Positions 23,987-32,225 are shown, counted from the stretch's first letter. The stretch is 64,000 nt of DNA from Azospirillum sp051124815 (GCF_051124815.1 NZ_CP118487.1:558001-622000); one strand, 5' to 3'. Translations and numbers: made by a program. Notes: generated from the letters alone by a model not told the origin.

Positions 23987-25435
23987 ATGACACCCATGCC
24001 CAACGGCGGCCGGACTGTTACCCTCGACGAGGCGCTCGCCATCGCGCTCGACCACCTGAAGTCCGGGCGCCTGGACGAGGGGGAGGAGCTCTATGCCCGC
24101 ATCCTCGACGCCGACCCCGGCAATGCCGAGGCGCTGCACCGGATGGGCTTCATCGCCGGCCGCCGCGGCGACATGGACCGGGCGCTGGATCTGCTGACCC
24201 GCTCGGTGGAGCGGGTGCCCGATGCCGACGCACTGTTCAACCTGGGCACGCTGCATCACCGCGCATTGCGGACGGAGGAGGCGATCGTCGCCTACCGTCA
24301 GGCCCTGGCGCTGCGCCCCGATTTTCCCGATGCCGAATACCACCTGAGCGAAGCGCTGCAGGGCGCCGGCCGCCTGGACGAGGCGCTGGCGGTGCTGGAC
24401 ACCCTGCTGGGGCGCCACCCCCATTATCCCGCCGGCTGGCGCCAGCATGGCGACATCGCCGCCGATCTGGGCCGGCCCGGCGCCGCAGTGCATTTCTACG
24501 AGATGGCGCTGGCGCTGAATCCCGCCGACGACCTATCGCGGGAAAGGCTGGCGGCGCAGGAGGAGGCCTTCCGCATCCGCAGCGCGGCGATGGCGGCGCG
24601 GCTGCCGGATGGGCGGCACGACCTGCGCGACACCACCATCCTGATCCCCTTCCGCGCCGACAGCGACGACCGCCGGCGCAATCTGCGCTGGATCGTCGGT
24701 TTCCTGCTGAAGCATGTCGATGCCACGATCCTGATCGGTGAGGACAAGAATGGGCCGAGCGACGTACCGGACGCGCTCGGTCCCGAACTGGCCGCCCGCT
24801 GCCGCCACCTGCATCTGCGCGGCAACGACACGCCCTTCACCCACAAGGCCCACCTCATCAACCGCATGGCCGAGGCGGCGGAGACGCCCATCGTCGCCCT
24901 GCACGACACCGACATCGTGGTGGACCCGGTGCAGTATGTGCTGGCGCGCGACGCCGTGCGCCGGGGCGGCGGGCTGGTCTTCCCCTACAACGGCTTGTTC
25001 TTCTGGATCATGGGGCGGGAGGTCCTGCGTTTCGGCCACACCCTGTCGGCGGCGCCGCTGAACGCCGTCTGCCCCCGCTTCCCGCTGATGCACCGCAATT
25101 CTCCCGGCGGCGGCGCCTTCTTCGACCGGGACCGGCTGCTCGCCAACGGCGGCTACAACGAGGCGTTCCTGTCCTGGGGCTATGAGGATGACGAGATCGT
25201 CGAGCGCTTCCGCCGGCTGGGGCTCGGCGTCGAGCGGGTGCCGGGACCGCTCTATCATCTGGAGCATGCCCGGCCGGCCAACTCGTCGGAGCAGAACCCC
25301 TTCTTCGAGGCCAATCGGGCGGAGCTGGAGCGCGTGCGCACCGCGGACGGCGAGACGCTGCGCGCCGACATCGCTGCCGGGCGGCTGCGCCGGCCGCTGC
25401 TGTCGTCGCGCGACCTCATATCACCGATCGACTGA
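23987..25435 (+). CDS. TPR-repeat protein fused to a glycosyltransferase domain
   Basis: 482 residues. Residues 15-180 form about four TPR repeats (ALHRMGFIAGRRGDMDRALDLL, DALFNLGTLHHRALRTEEAI and so on). From about 210 a GT-A fold begins (DTTILIPFRADSDDRRRNLRW). A likely metal-binding Asp pair appears in HDTDIVVD. The C-terminal motif GGGAFFDRDRLLANGGYNE followed by WGYEDDEIVERF is characteristic of the galactosyltransferase 7 C-terminal domain. It probably glycosylates a surface polymer or protein. Starts at 23987 or 23996 are equally possible. Confidence 0.75.
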   Translation: MTPMPNGGRTVTLDEALAIALDHLKSGRLDEGEELYARILDADPGNAEALHRMGFIAGRRGDMDRALDLLTRSVERVPDADALFNLGTLHHRALRTEEAIVAYRQALALRPDFPDAEYHLSEALQGAGRLDEALAVLDTLLGRHPHYPAGWRQHGDIAADLGRPGAAVHFYEMALALNPADDLSRERLAAQEEAFRIRSAAMAARLPDGRHDLRDTTILIPFRADSDDRRRNLRWIVGFLLKHVDATILIGEDKNGPSDVPDALGPELAARCRHLHLRGNDTPFTHKAHLINRMAEAAETPIVALHDTDIVVDPVQYVLARDAVRRGGGLVFPYNGLFFWIMGREVLRFGHTLSAAPLNAVCPRFPLMHRNSPGGGAFFDRDRLLANGGYNEAFLSWGYEDDEIVERFRRLGLGVERVPGPLYHLEHARPANSSEQNPFFEANRAELERVRTADGETLRADIAAGRLRRPLLSSRDLISPID

Positions 25436-25533
25436 AAGCGGCGCAAATGCGGTGCAACACCGGGAACCCCTTGAAGGGGAAACGGCCCGGACACAGGTGA
25501 AGGGACGGATGTGACGAATTCGAGACCGATGTC

Positions 25534-26334
25534 GTGTTGAGCTTGGCACGCAAACTGTGGACGGAGGCCGTTTCGGGCGCTCCCTCGACCGGTCCCTTTG
25601 GCGGCCGGGCAGGACCGGCATCGGTGCCGCGCGGCATGCGCGTCTATGCGGTCGGCGACATCCATGGCCGGCTCGACCTGCTCGACCAGATGCTGGGCCA
25701 GATCCTGCGCGACGCCGAACAGGCGCCGAACCTGCTGAAATACCTCGTCTTTCTCGGCGACTATGTCGACCGCGGCCCGGATTCGCGGCTGGTGATCGAA
25801 CGGCTCGCCTGCGGGCTGCCGCCGGCCTTCGGCGCGGTGTTCCTGCGTGGCAACCACGAGGACACCATGCTGGGCTTCCTGTCGGACCTGCGCGTGGCGC
25901 CCGGCTGGCTGACCTATGGTGGCGACACGACGCTGGAGAGCTACGGCATCCCAGCCCCCGACCCCGATGCGCCGATGGAGCACCTGCAGCAGGCGCAGAT
26001 GATGCTGAACAGCCTGCTGCCGGCCCACCACCGCGCCTTTCTGACCGGTCTGCGCTGTCACCTGACCATCGGCGACTATCATTTCGTCCATGCCGGAATC
26101 CGCCCCGGCGTCCCGCTCGACTGGCAGGAGGACCAGGACCGGATGTGGATCCGCGATGCTTTCCTGTCCTCGCGCGCCGATCATGGCAAGGTGGTCGTCC
26201 ACGGTCACACCATCGCGCCGGAGCCCGAACTGCTGTCCAACCGCATCGGCATCGACACCGGCGCCTACGCCACCAACCGCCTGACCGCCTTGGTGCTGGA
26301 GGGGACGGATCGGCGGTTCCTGTGCACGGTGTGA
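25534..26334 (+). CDS. Metallophosphoesterase, PP2A/ApaH-like serine/threonine phosphatase
   Basis: 266 residues with the full PPP-family set: GDIHGR (about residue 37), GDYVDRG, RGNHE, HAGI and HGHT. These supply the two-metal site. The N-terminal 30 residues before MRVYAVGDIHG are low-complexity. The reading frame opens with GTG at 25534, which lacks a clear ribosome site; the Met at 25636 (MRVYA) is a credible alternative start. Substrates could be phosphoproteins or dinucleoside polyphosphates. Confidence 0.82.
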   Translation: MLSLARKLWTEAVSGAPSTGPFGGRAGPASVPRGMRVYAVGDIHGRLDLLDQMLGQILRDAEQAPNLLKYLVFLGDYVDRGPDSRLVIERLACGLPPAFGAVFLRGNHEDTMLGFLSDLRVAPGWLTYGGDTTLESYGIPAPDPDAPMEHLQQAQMMLNSLLPAHHRAFLTGLRCHLTIGDYHFVHAGIRPGVPLDWQEDQDRMWIRDAFLSSRADHGKVVVHGHTIAPEPELLSNRIGIDTGAYATNRLTALVLEGTDRRFLCTV

Positions 26335-26506
26335 AGGGGGGCTCTGGCCGTAATTGGGGGAATCGGCGCCGGAACAAGGGCTAAAAAGCACATCTGCCGC
26401 AATGGAAAGGTCCAGCCGACGTTTCACGGCGCATAATGGCCGCCTTCGACGCGAGCGTGCCCGCACATCTTGCGGCATGCCCACGCCTCACCTCAGGGAG
26501 GGGCAC

Positions 26507-26923
26507 ATGGATCGCAAAACGGATCGCCAAGCCGTATACCAGGAGATCACCGACATCTTCGGGCTGGTTCCATCCTTCTTCAAGGAACTGCCCGACACCA
26601 CCATCGAAGCCGAATGGCGCCTGTTCAAGGCCGTACAAGTCGATGACGGGCCGATTCCACAGAAGTACCGCGAACTGATTGGTCTGGGGATTGCTGCCGT
26701 CACAAAGTGCCGGTATTGCGCCTTCTATCATACGGCGCTCGCCAAACTGTTCGGCGCGACACCGGACGAGATCGAGGCCGCCGTTCATTACGCAAAGTCC
26801 AGCGCGGGCTGGAGTGCCTACCTGAATGGCATGCAGGTGAATTACGACACCTTCACACGGGAGGTCGATCAGGCCTGCGACCATGTGCGGAGCCAGATGT
26901 CGCAACAGCAACGCGCCGCCTGA
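26507..26923 (+). CDS. AhpD-like carboxymuconolactone decarboxylase-family protein
   Basis: 138 residues, mostly helical. The redox motif C-x2-C-x6-H is close to AhpD (KCRYCAFYHTALAKLFGA, about residue 67). Members act as alkylhydroperoxidase-type disulfide reductases or as carboxymuconolactone decarboxylases; the Cys pair favours the former. A strong AGGGAGGGG ribosome site fixes the start at 26507. A bidirectional hairpin follows. Confidence 0.8.
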   Translation: MDRKTDRQAVYQEITDIFGLVPSFFKELPDTTIEAEWRLFKAVQVDDGPIPQKYRELIGLGIAAVTKCRYCAFYHTALAKLFGATPDEIEAAVHYAKSSAGWSAYLNGMQVNYDTFTREVDQACDHVRSQMSQQQRAA

Positions 26924-26944
26924 TCGGCACCGGTCCGAAACGAC

Positions 26945-26976
26945 AAAGGGCTTCCGGATTTCTCCGGAAGCCCTTG
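26945..26976. terminator. Bidirectional terminator between ahpD-like gene and tRNA-Pro copy 1
   Basis: An 11-bp perfect stem GGGCTTCCGGA / TCCGGAAGCCC (26948-26958 and 26963-26973) with a TTTC loop. T-rich sequence follows on the plus strand (TTGTCTTT) and, on the minus strand, TTTGTCG. It serves the rightward gene and the leftward tRNA. Confidence 0.75.
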
Positions 26977-26982
26977 TCTTTA

Positions 26983-27059
26983 TGGTCGGAGAGAGAGGAT
27001 TCGAACCTCCGGCCCCTGCCTCCCGAAAGCAGTGCTCTACCAGGCTGAGCTACTCTCCG
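26983..27059 (-). tRNA. tRNA-Pro (anticodon CGG), copy 1
   Basis: 77 bases including an encoded CCA end. The acceptor stem is CGGAGAG/CTCTCCG, the D-arm AGCTCAGCCTGGTAGAGC, the anticodon loop TTCGGGA (anticodon CGG), and the T-arm GGTTCGAATCC. It closely resembles E. coli proK. Identical to copy 2. Confidence 0.95.
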
Positions 27060-27114
27060 GTCCTGTCACCGGCGGCCTGTCACTCTGAAGTGCGTCATCC
27101 GTCGGTGGAGCGGG

Positions 27115-27143
27115 TGTATAAACGGTTCCGGCCGGCGGCGCAA
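27115..27143 (-). promoter_or_regulatory. Sigma70-type promoter of tRNA-Pro copy 1
   Basis: Minus strand: -35 TTGCGC, spacer of 17 bases, -10 TATACA. The -10 box is about 56 bases upstream of the mature tRNA 5' end. The same boxes with the same spacing occur before copy 2, although the spacer bases differ. Confidence 0.7.
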
Positions 27144-27228
27144 TGCAAAGTCACAGCCTGACGGGCGCATTTTTGCCAACCTGTTTTGAGGTGCCGTTTT
27201 GCCATGCCAAGCGGACCCCTGAAACGAC

Positions 27229-27262
27229 GAAGGGCTCCCGGATTTCTCCGGAAGCCCTTGTC
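27229..27262 (-). terminator. Terminator after tRNA-Pro copy 2
   Basis: Stem GGGCTCCCGGA / TCCGGAAGCCC (27232-27242 and 27247-27257) with one mismatch relative to the copy-1 terminator; TTCGTCG follows on the minus strand. Confidence 0.65.
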
Positions 27263-27266
27263 TTGT

Positions 27267-27343
27267 TGGTCGGAGAGAGAGGATTCGAACCTCCGGCCCC
27301 TGCCTCCCGAAAGCAGTGCTCTACCAGGCTGAGCTACTCTCCG
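27267..27343 (-). tRNA. tRNA-Pro (anticodon CGG), copy 2
   Basis: 77 bases, identical to copy 1 including the CCA end. It is transcribed from its own promoter and ends at its own hairpin, so the two genes are independent units. Confidence 0.95.
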
Positions 27344-27398
27344 GTCCTGTCACCGGCGGCCCGTCACTCTGGAGTGCGTCGTCCGCCGGTGGAGGGGG

Positions 27399-27427
27399 TG
27401 TATAAACGTTCGCGCTCCGGCGCGCAA
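27399..27427 (-). promoter_or_regulatory. Sigma70-type promoter of tRNA-Pro copy 2
   Basis: Minus strand: TTGCGC, 17-base spacer, TATACA, matching the copy-1 promoter. The -35 hexamer lies just outside the duplicated 188-base unit, so it was either retained or re-formed. Confidence 0.7.
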
Positions 27428-27487
27428 CGCAAAAAATGCGTCATCGGCCAAAAAGATCCGGCCCCTCCCGGCCCGGCGGACAAGCCG

Positions 27488-28516
27488 TCAGAAATCGCGA
27501 TCGATCACGAAATCAATGACTTCCAGCAGGGCCTGCTTGATCGGCCCGTCGGCGAACAGGCCCAGGCTGTCGCGGGCGATGGAACCATAATGGCGCGCCC
27601 GCTCCACCGTGTCCTTCAGGGCGTTGTGGCGGGCCATCAGCGTCTGGGCACGCTCAAGGTCGCCGTCCTTCTGGTCGAGATCCTCCATCACCCGGCGCCA
27701 GAAGGCGCGTTCCTCGTCGTTGCCGCGGCGGAAGGCCAGCACGACCGGCAGGGTGATCTTGCCCTCGCGGAAATCGTCGCCGACCGTCTTGCCCAGCTTC
27801 GCCTGCAAAGCCGAGTAGTCCAGCACGTCGTCGACCAGCTGGAAGGCGATGCCGAGATTCATGCCGTAGTCGTAGAGCGCCAATTCCTCCGCCTGCGGGC
27901 GGTTGGCGACGACGGCGCCGACGCGGCAGGCGGCGGCGAACAGCTCGGCCGTCTTGCCCTTGATGACTTCCAGATAGGCCTGCTCGCTGGTCTCGGTGTC
28001 GTTGGTGGTGCGCAGCTGCAGCACCTCGCCCTCGGCGATGATGGCCGAGGCGCCGGACAGGATGCGCAGCACGTCGAGCGACTGCACCTCCACCATCATC
28101 TCGAAGGCGCGTGAGAACAGGAAGTCGCCGACCAGCACGCTGGCCTTGTTGCCGAACACCGCATTGGCCGAGGCCATGCCGCGCCGCAGGTCGCTTTCGT
28201 CAACGACGTCGTCATGCAGCAGGGTGGCGCTGTGGATGAACTCCACCACCGCGGCCAGCAGCCGGTGATGCTCCCCCTGATAGCCGCACATGTTGGCGGC
28301 GGCGAGCGTCAGCACCGGGCGCAGGCGCTTGCCGCCGGCGGCGATCAGATAACCGGCCAGCTGGGGAATCATCTCGACCTGCGACTGCATGCGGTCGAGG
28401 ATGATCTGGTTGACGGCGCTGAGGTCCTCGGCCACCAAAGCGGTCAGGTCGTCGAGCGGGGTAGACTTGCGCCGTTTCGGCTCGAAGTTGGTCACGACCG
28501 CCAAGGTCGACTCCAC
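27488..28516 (-). CDS. ispB: Long-chain polyprenyl diphosphate synthase (octaprenyl/decaprenyl type)
   Basis: 342-residue trans-isoprenyl diphosphate synthase. The first Asp-rich motif is HDDVVDESDLRRG and the second is LVDDVLDYSA. The substrate-binding AAGGKRLRP lies near residue 59. The length and the DESDLRRG context match IspB-type enzymes that make the ubiquinone side chain. It is divergent from DUF2007 and the methyltransferase, an arrangement common in alphaproteobacteria. The start follows a weak ribosome site. Confidence 0.9.
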   Translation of the reverse strand: MESTLAVVTNFEPKRRKSTPLDDLTALVAEDLSAVNQIILDRMQSQVEMIPQLAGYLIAAGGKRLRPVLTLAAANMCGYQGEHHRLLAAVVEFIHSATLLHDDVVDESDLRRGMASANAVFGNKASVLVGDFLFSRAFEMMVEVQSLDVLRILSGASAIIAEGEVLQLRTTNDTETSEQAYLEVIKGKTAELFAAACRVGAVVANRPQAEELALYDYGMNLGIAFQLVDDVLDYSALQAKLGKTVGDDFREGKITLPVVLAFRRGNDEERAFWRRVMEDLDQKDGDLERAQTLMARHNALKDTVERARHYGSIARDSLGLFADGPIKQALLEVIDFVIDRDF

Positions 28517-28604
28517 GGGTGATTGACGCCAGAATTTGCGCTAGGGAGCATAACGGCCTAGCCTCTTCGGTCAAGTCCGCAGGGGACCGTTCTTTCGAGA
28601 CGTC

Positions 28605-28811
28605 ATGACCGAACTGTTGCGCACCACCGACCCCGTCCGCCTGTCCTGGCTGGTCGCCCTGCTGGCCGATGCCGGCATCGAGGCCATCGTGCTGGACAGC
28701 TACACCAGCATCCTGGAGGGCTCCATCGGCGCCATTCCCCGACGGCTGATGGTCGGAACGGAGGACGCCGCACAAGCCCTCCGCATCCTGCGCGAGGCCG
28801 GCGAAGCGTGA
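28605..28811 (+). CDS. DUF2007-type small protein
   Basis: 68 residues. The pattern (RTTDPVRLSWLVALLADAGIEAIVLD at the start, RLMVGTEDAAQALRILREAG at the end) matches the ferredoxin-like DUF2007 fold, annotated as a putative signal-transducing protein. It overlaps the methyltransferase start by 4 bases (GTGA) and is cotranscribed with it. Confidence 0.8.
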   Translation: MTELLRTTDPVRLSWLVALLADAGIEAIVLDSYTSILEGSIGAIPRRLMVGTEDAAQALRILREAGEA

Positions 28812-29578
28812 GCGACCCTATCGTTACGTCTCCGGAACAAAGTCTGGAACCCCCGGTGGATTTCCTGCTGAACGGCCGGGTTCGGCTGCACCAGCCGGAC
28901 GGCGGCTATCGCGCCGCCATCGACCCCGTCTTCCTCGCCGCCATCACCGCCGCCACAGCCGGGGAGCGGGTGCTGGACGTCGGCACCGGAACCGGGGCTG
29001 CGGCACTGTGCCTCGCCGTCCGGGTTCCGGGCGTGGCGGTGGTCGGGCTGGAACAACGGGCCGACGCCTGCGACTTCGCCCGCCGCAATGCAGCACTCAG
29101 CGGCGTGGCGGAGCGGGTGACGGTGGTCCAGGGCGACCTGCTCGACCCGCCCGAGGCGCTCGGGACCGTCGGATTCGACCGCGTGATGATGAATCCGCCC
29201 TATCTGAAGGCGGGTGCCGCCAGCGTCCCGCCCGACGACTGGAAGGCCGCGGCGAATGTGGAGGGGGCGGCGGGGCTGGCCGACTGGATGCGCTTCGCCG
29301 ACCGCATGCTGAAGCCGCGCGGCACGCTGACCATGGTCCACCGCGCCGACCGGATCGACGACATCCTGCACGCGCTGCGCGGCCGGTTCGGCAGCCTCGT
29401 GCTGGTGCCGCTGTGGCCCAAGCCGGGGGTGGAGGCCAAGCGGCTGCTGCTGGTCGCCCGTAAGGGCGGCAAGGCGCCGGCCCGGCTGACCGCCGGCCTG
29501 ACCGTACACAGGGCCGAAGGCGGCTACAGCCCGGCGGCGGAGCGGATCCTGTGGGATGCCGAAGCACTGGCTATCTAA
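28808..29578 (+). CDS. N6-adenine methyltransferase, TrmN6/YfiC-like
   Basis: 256 residues. The SAM loop is VLDVGTGTGAAALCLA (about residue 57) and the N6-adenine catalytic motif is NPPYL (MMNPPYLKAG, about residue 129). Together with the N-terminal FLLNGRVRLHQPDGGYRA these are typical of the tRNA1(Val) A37 methyltransferase family. Translation starts at a GTG inside the previous stop. The substrate is inferred from family resemblance; a ribosomal or other RNA target is possible. Confidence 0.82.
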   Translation: MSDPIVTSPEQSLEPPVDFLLNGRVRLHQPDGGYRAAIDPVFLAAITAATAGERVLDVGTGTGAAALCLAVRVPGVAVVGLEQRADACDFARRNAALSGVAERVTVVQGDLLDPPEALGTVGFDRVMMNPPYLKAGAASVPPDDWKAAANVEGAAGLADWMRFADRMLKPRGTLTMVHRADRIDDILHALRGRFGSLVLVPLWPKPGVEAKRLLLVARKGGKAPARLTAGLTVHRAEGGYSPAAERILWDAEALAI

Positions 29579-29641
29579 TAGGGCCGATTTAGCGGGAACG
29601 GAGCCTTTCAATCGGGAGACTACACTCCCATCTCTGCCGGC

Positions 29642-30544
29642 ATGAGCCTGCAATCCCTCCTCGCCAAACTCCCCTTCGGCCCCTGGCGCAAGGCCGGGCC
29701 GCTGGTGTCCGTCGTCCGCCTGACCGGGGTCATCGGCCAGGGCGGCCCCTTCCGCTCCGGCCTGTCGCTGGCCGGTGTCGCCCCGCTGCTGGAACGCGCC
29801 TTCGCACCGAAGGACCAGAAGGCGGTGGCGCTGATCATCAACTCGCCGGGCGGCTCACCGGTGCAGTCGGCGCTGATCGCCAAGCGGATCCGCGATCTGG
29901 CCGAGGAGAAAAAGGTGCCGGTCTTCGCCTTCTGCGAGGACGCGGCGGCGTCGGGCGGCTACTGGCTGGCCTGCGCGGCGGACGAGATCTGGGCGGACGA
30001 AAGCTCCATCGTCGGCTCCATCGGCGTGGTGTCGTCGGGCTTCGGGCTGCATGCGCTGATCGAGCGTCATGGCATCGAGCGGCGGCTCTACACCGCCGGC
30101 GACAAGAAGGTGCTGCTCGACCCCTTCTCGCCGGAGCGCGAGGACGGTGTCGCCCATCTGAAGGCGCTGCAGGCCGATGTGCACGAGGCGTTCAAGGCGA
30201 TGGTGCGGGCGCGGCGCGGCACGCGGCTGACCGGATCGGAGGAGGAGCTGTTCTCCGGCGCCTTCTGGGCCGGGCGCCGGGCGCTGGCCCTCGGCCTGAT
30301 CGACGGGCTGGGCGACCTGCGCTCGGTGATGCGCGGGCGGTTCGGCGAGAAGGTGCGGCTGCGCGTGGTGCAGCAGGAGCGCGGCATGCTGCGGCGGCTG
30401 GGCCTACGGACTGGGCTGCGCGCCGGATACGGCAACGCCCCGGCACTGGAGTCCGGGGCGCATGAGGCCTTCGCCGAGGCCCTGGTGACGGCCGCCCGCA
30501 CGTCGCTGGACGATTGGGCGGCCTGGGCCAGGCTGGGGCGTTGA
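29642..30544 (+). CDS. S49-family serine peptidase (SppA/SohB-like)
   Basis: 300 residues. The nucleophile is Ser104 in DAAASGGYWLA and the general base Lys is 155 or 156 (AGDKK), spaced as in the short Bacillus-type SppA. INSPGGSP and SSIVGSIGVV are also conserved. There is only weak N-terminal hydrophobicity, so it may be peripheral or cytoplasmic. The family digests leftover signal peptides or membrane-protein fragments. It ends 12 bases before the convergent antiporter gene. Confidence 0.86.
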   Translation: MSLQSLLAKLPFGPWRKAGPLVSVVRLTGVIGQGGPFRSGLSLAGVAPLLERAFAPKDQKAVALIINSPGGSPVQSALIAKRIRDLAEEKKVPVFAFCEDAAASGGYWLACAADEIWADESSIVGSIGVVSSGFGLHALIERHGIERRLYTAGDKKVLLDPFSPEREDGVAHLKALQADVHEAFKAMVRARRGTRLTGSEEELFSGAFWAGRRALALGLIDGLGDLRSVMRGRFGEKVRLRVVQQERGMLRRLGLRTGLRAGYGNAPALESGAHEAFAEALVTAARTSLDDWAAWARLGR

Positions 30545-30556
30545 GGAAGCCCGCCG

Positions 30557-31852
30557 TCAGCGGTCGACGGTGACGGTTGCGGTCTGCAATCCGTAATCGT
30601 CGGCCTGGATGAAGCTGGCACGCAGCGGCTTCAGGACGAACATCGCCAGGATCGCCGCCACCAGATTGAAGCTGGCGGCGATATAGAACACGGCCTGCCA
30701 GCCGAAATGGCCGGCGATGATGCTGCTGATCGGGACCAGCAGCGCCGCCGTGCCCTTGGCGGTGTAGAGCATGCCGGCATTCGTCGTCGCGAATTTCGAG
30801 CCGAAGGTATCGCCGGCGGTGGCCGGGAACAGGCTGTAGATCTCGCCGAAGACGCAGAAGAACATCGCGGTGAAGATCACGAACATGATCGGGTTGCGGC
30901 CCAGCTGCGTCACCAGGACGATGGCGATGGCGGCGGTGCCGAAGGCGATGAACATGGTGTTCTCGCGGCCGATGCGGTCGGACACCCAGCCGAAGAAGGG
31001 CCGACCGGCGCCGTCCAGCACGCGGTCCAGCGAAATCGCCAGTGTCAGGGCCGGCAGGATGAAGCCGAACATGTTGATCGGCGAATCGGCGACGTGGAAG
31101 TCATGGGCGATCGGCGCGATCTGGGCCGCCGCCATCAGGCCGCCGGACGCCACCATAACGAACATCAGGTAGAGCAGCCAGAAGACCGGCGTGCGGATGA
31201 CGCGGGCCGGCGGATGGTCGACCTTGGTCTGGGCCGGGCCGGTCTTGCGCGCCGCCGCGTTGGACTTCGGCGCCTTGCGCAGGAAGAAGGACAGCACGAA
31301 GATCACCACGCCCTGCCCGATGCCGAACACCAGGAAGGCATGCTCGTAGCCCTGGTTGGCGATCATGTTGGCGATCGGAATGACCGTGGCGCCGGCACCG
31401 GCGCCGAAACCGGCGGCGGTGACGCCGGCGGCCAGACCGCGCTGCTGCGGGAACCATTTCAGCGCGTTGCCGACGCAGGTGCCATAGACGCAGCCGGCGC
31501 CGATGCCGGAGATCACCGCCGCGGTGTAGAGCATCGGCAGCGAGGTGGCCTGGCTGTCGATCACCCAGGAGCCGCCGACCAGCAGGCTGCCGACCAGCAC
31601 CACCGCCTGCGGGCCGTAGCGGTCGACGAACCAGCCTTCGACCGGGACCAGCCAGGTTTCGGTGAAGACAAAGATGGAAAAGGCGATCTGGATGGCTGCA
31701 CGTCCCCAGCCATGCTTGGCGTCGATGGGATCGACGAACAGCGTCCAGCCATATTGCAGGTTGGCGATCATCGCCATGCACAGCAGGCCGACGCTGAGCT
31801 GGAACCATTTGTTTGTCAGAAGACCGCGGTCTTCGGTCGTCTCTGTGGTCAT
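30557..31852 (-). CDS. MFS oxalate:formate antiporter-type transporter (OxlT-like)
   Basis: 431 residues with 12 membrane segments. It resembles Oxalobacter OxlT throughout, with GLL-NKWFQLS at the N terminus and GRPFFGWVSDRIGR between helices 8 and 9. The two charged residues that bind oxalate in OxlT are kept: Arg284 (GAGRPFF; Arg272 there) and Lys366 (LYTAKGTA; Lys355 there). The start is placed at 31852 (MTTETTED) because the 51 upstream codons translate operator-like DNA. Two GntR-type operator candidates upstream resemble the one before gntR-oxc-frc at 61.1 kb. Import of oxalate in exchange for formate is likely; another dicarboxylate is possible. Confidence 0.82.
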   Translation of the reverse strand: MTTETTEDRGLLTNKWFQLSVGLLCMAMIANLQYGWTLFVDPIDAKHGWGRAAIQIAFSIFVFTETWLVPVEGWFVDRYGPQAVVLVGSLLVGGSWVIDSQATSLPMLYTAAVISGIGAGCVYGTCVGNALKWFPQQRGLAAGVTAAGFGAGAGATVIPIANMIANQGYEHAFLVFGIGQGVVIFVLSFFLRKAPKSNAAARKTGPAQTKVDHPPARVIRTPVFWLLYLMFVMVASGGLMAAAQIAPIAHDFHVADSPINMFGFILPALTLAISLDRVLDGAGRPFFGWVSDRIGRENTMFIAFGTAAIAIVLVTQLGRNPIMFVIFTAMFFCVFGEIYSLFPATAGDTFGSKFATTNAGMLYTAKGTAALLVPISSIIAGHFGWQAVFYIAASFNLVAAILAMFVLKPLRASFIQADDYGLQTATVTVDR

Positions 31853-31965
31853 GCCCCAAAGTCCCGTTGAACGTGGGGGCGCAAGAGGCTCGGAGTGCGG
31901 CGGTCGATCCGTATCGCACCGCGTCATGCGCCGTTCGGAGATGACTGTGCGCCCCAACAGTCCGT

Positions 31966-31986
31966 ATTCCAAATACCGGATACCGA
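31966..31986. promoter_or_regulatory. Candidate GntR operator site 1 upstream of oxlT-like gene
   Basis: Minus strand TCGGTATCCGGTATTTGGAAT. It aligns with the site at 32121-32141 in 16 of 21 positions (ACGGTATCTGGTATACAGAA, then T). It is about 115 bases upstream of the antiporter start. Confidence 0.5.
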
Positions 31987-32117
31987 ATGCGTAATTCTTT
32001 TCCACATCGTGGAATGCGTTGAAAAGGCTCGCTTTTTTGCGATTGCTGGCATGCGCGTATTGCTTGACCCGCGAACAAAACTGTCAAGCCCGAGCCATGC
32101 GGCGAACACATATTTGA

Positions 32118-32141
32118 AATACGGTATCTGGTATACAGAAT
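32118..32141. promoter_or_regulatory. Candidate GntR operator site 2 upstream of oxlT-like gene
   Basis: Contains ATACGGTAT and ATCTGGTATAC, both also present (the second on the other strand) at 61136-61151 before the GntR gene. The core TGGTATACA fits the FadR/FCD-type palindrome T-x-GTATAC-x-A. It lies in the 373-base region between the antiporter and the small ORF at 32226. The rest of that region is AT-richer than its surroundings and holds no other gene I can support. Confidence 0.6.
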
Positions 32142-32225
32142 ATCTTGCTGCAGCGCCGAACCGGGCGCATGATCCGCTCATGGTCGACGGCGCCGGCGGA
32201 CGGTGCCGCAGCAAGGGGAAATCAC

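Larger units (their letters stand above)
26937..27124. repeat. Tandem duplication unit A (terminator + tRNA-Pro + promoter)
   Basis: A 188-base segment is repeated at 27221-27408 without gaps, at a constant offset of 284 bases. By eye about 9 mismatches occur, all outside the tRNA, which is identical. The unit carries its own promoter, tRNA and terminator. Confidence 0.85.
27221..27408. repeat. Tandem duplication unit B
   Basis: Second copy of the 188-base unit. It differs in the terminator stem (GGGCTCCCGGA, one mismatch) and in a few bases between tRNA and promoter. About 96 bases of unrelated sequence separate it from unit A. Confidence 0.85.

Noticed and set aside
32007..32110. Extension of the OxlT-like protein or a separate gene in the AT-rich gap
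   Set aside because: The sequence consists of operator-like palindromes; frames are short and have no ribosome site.
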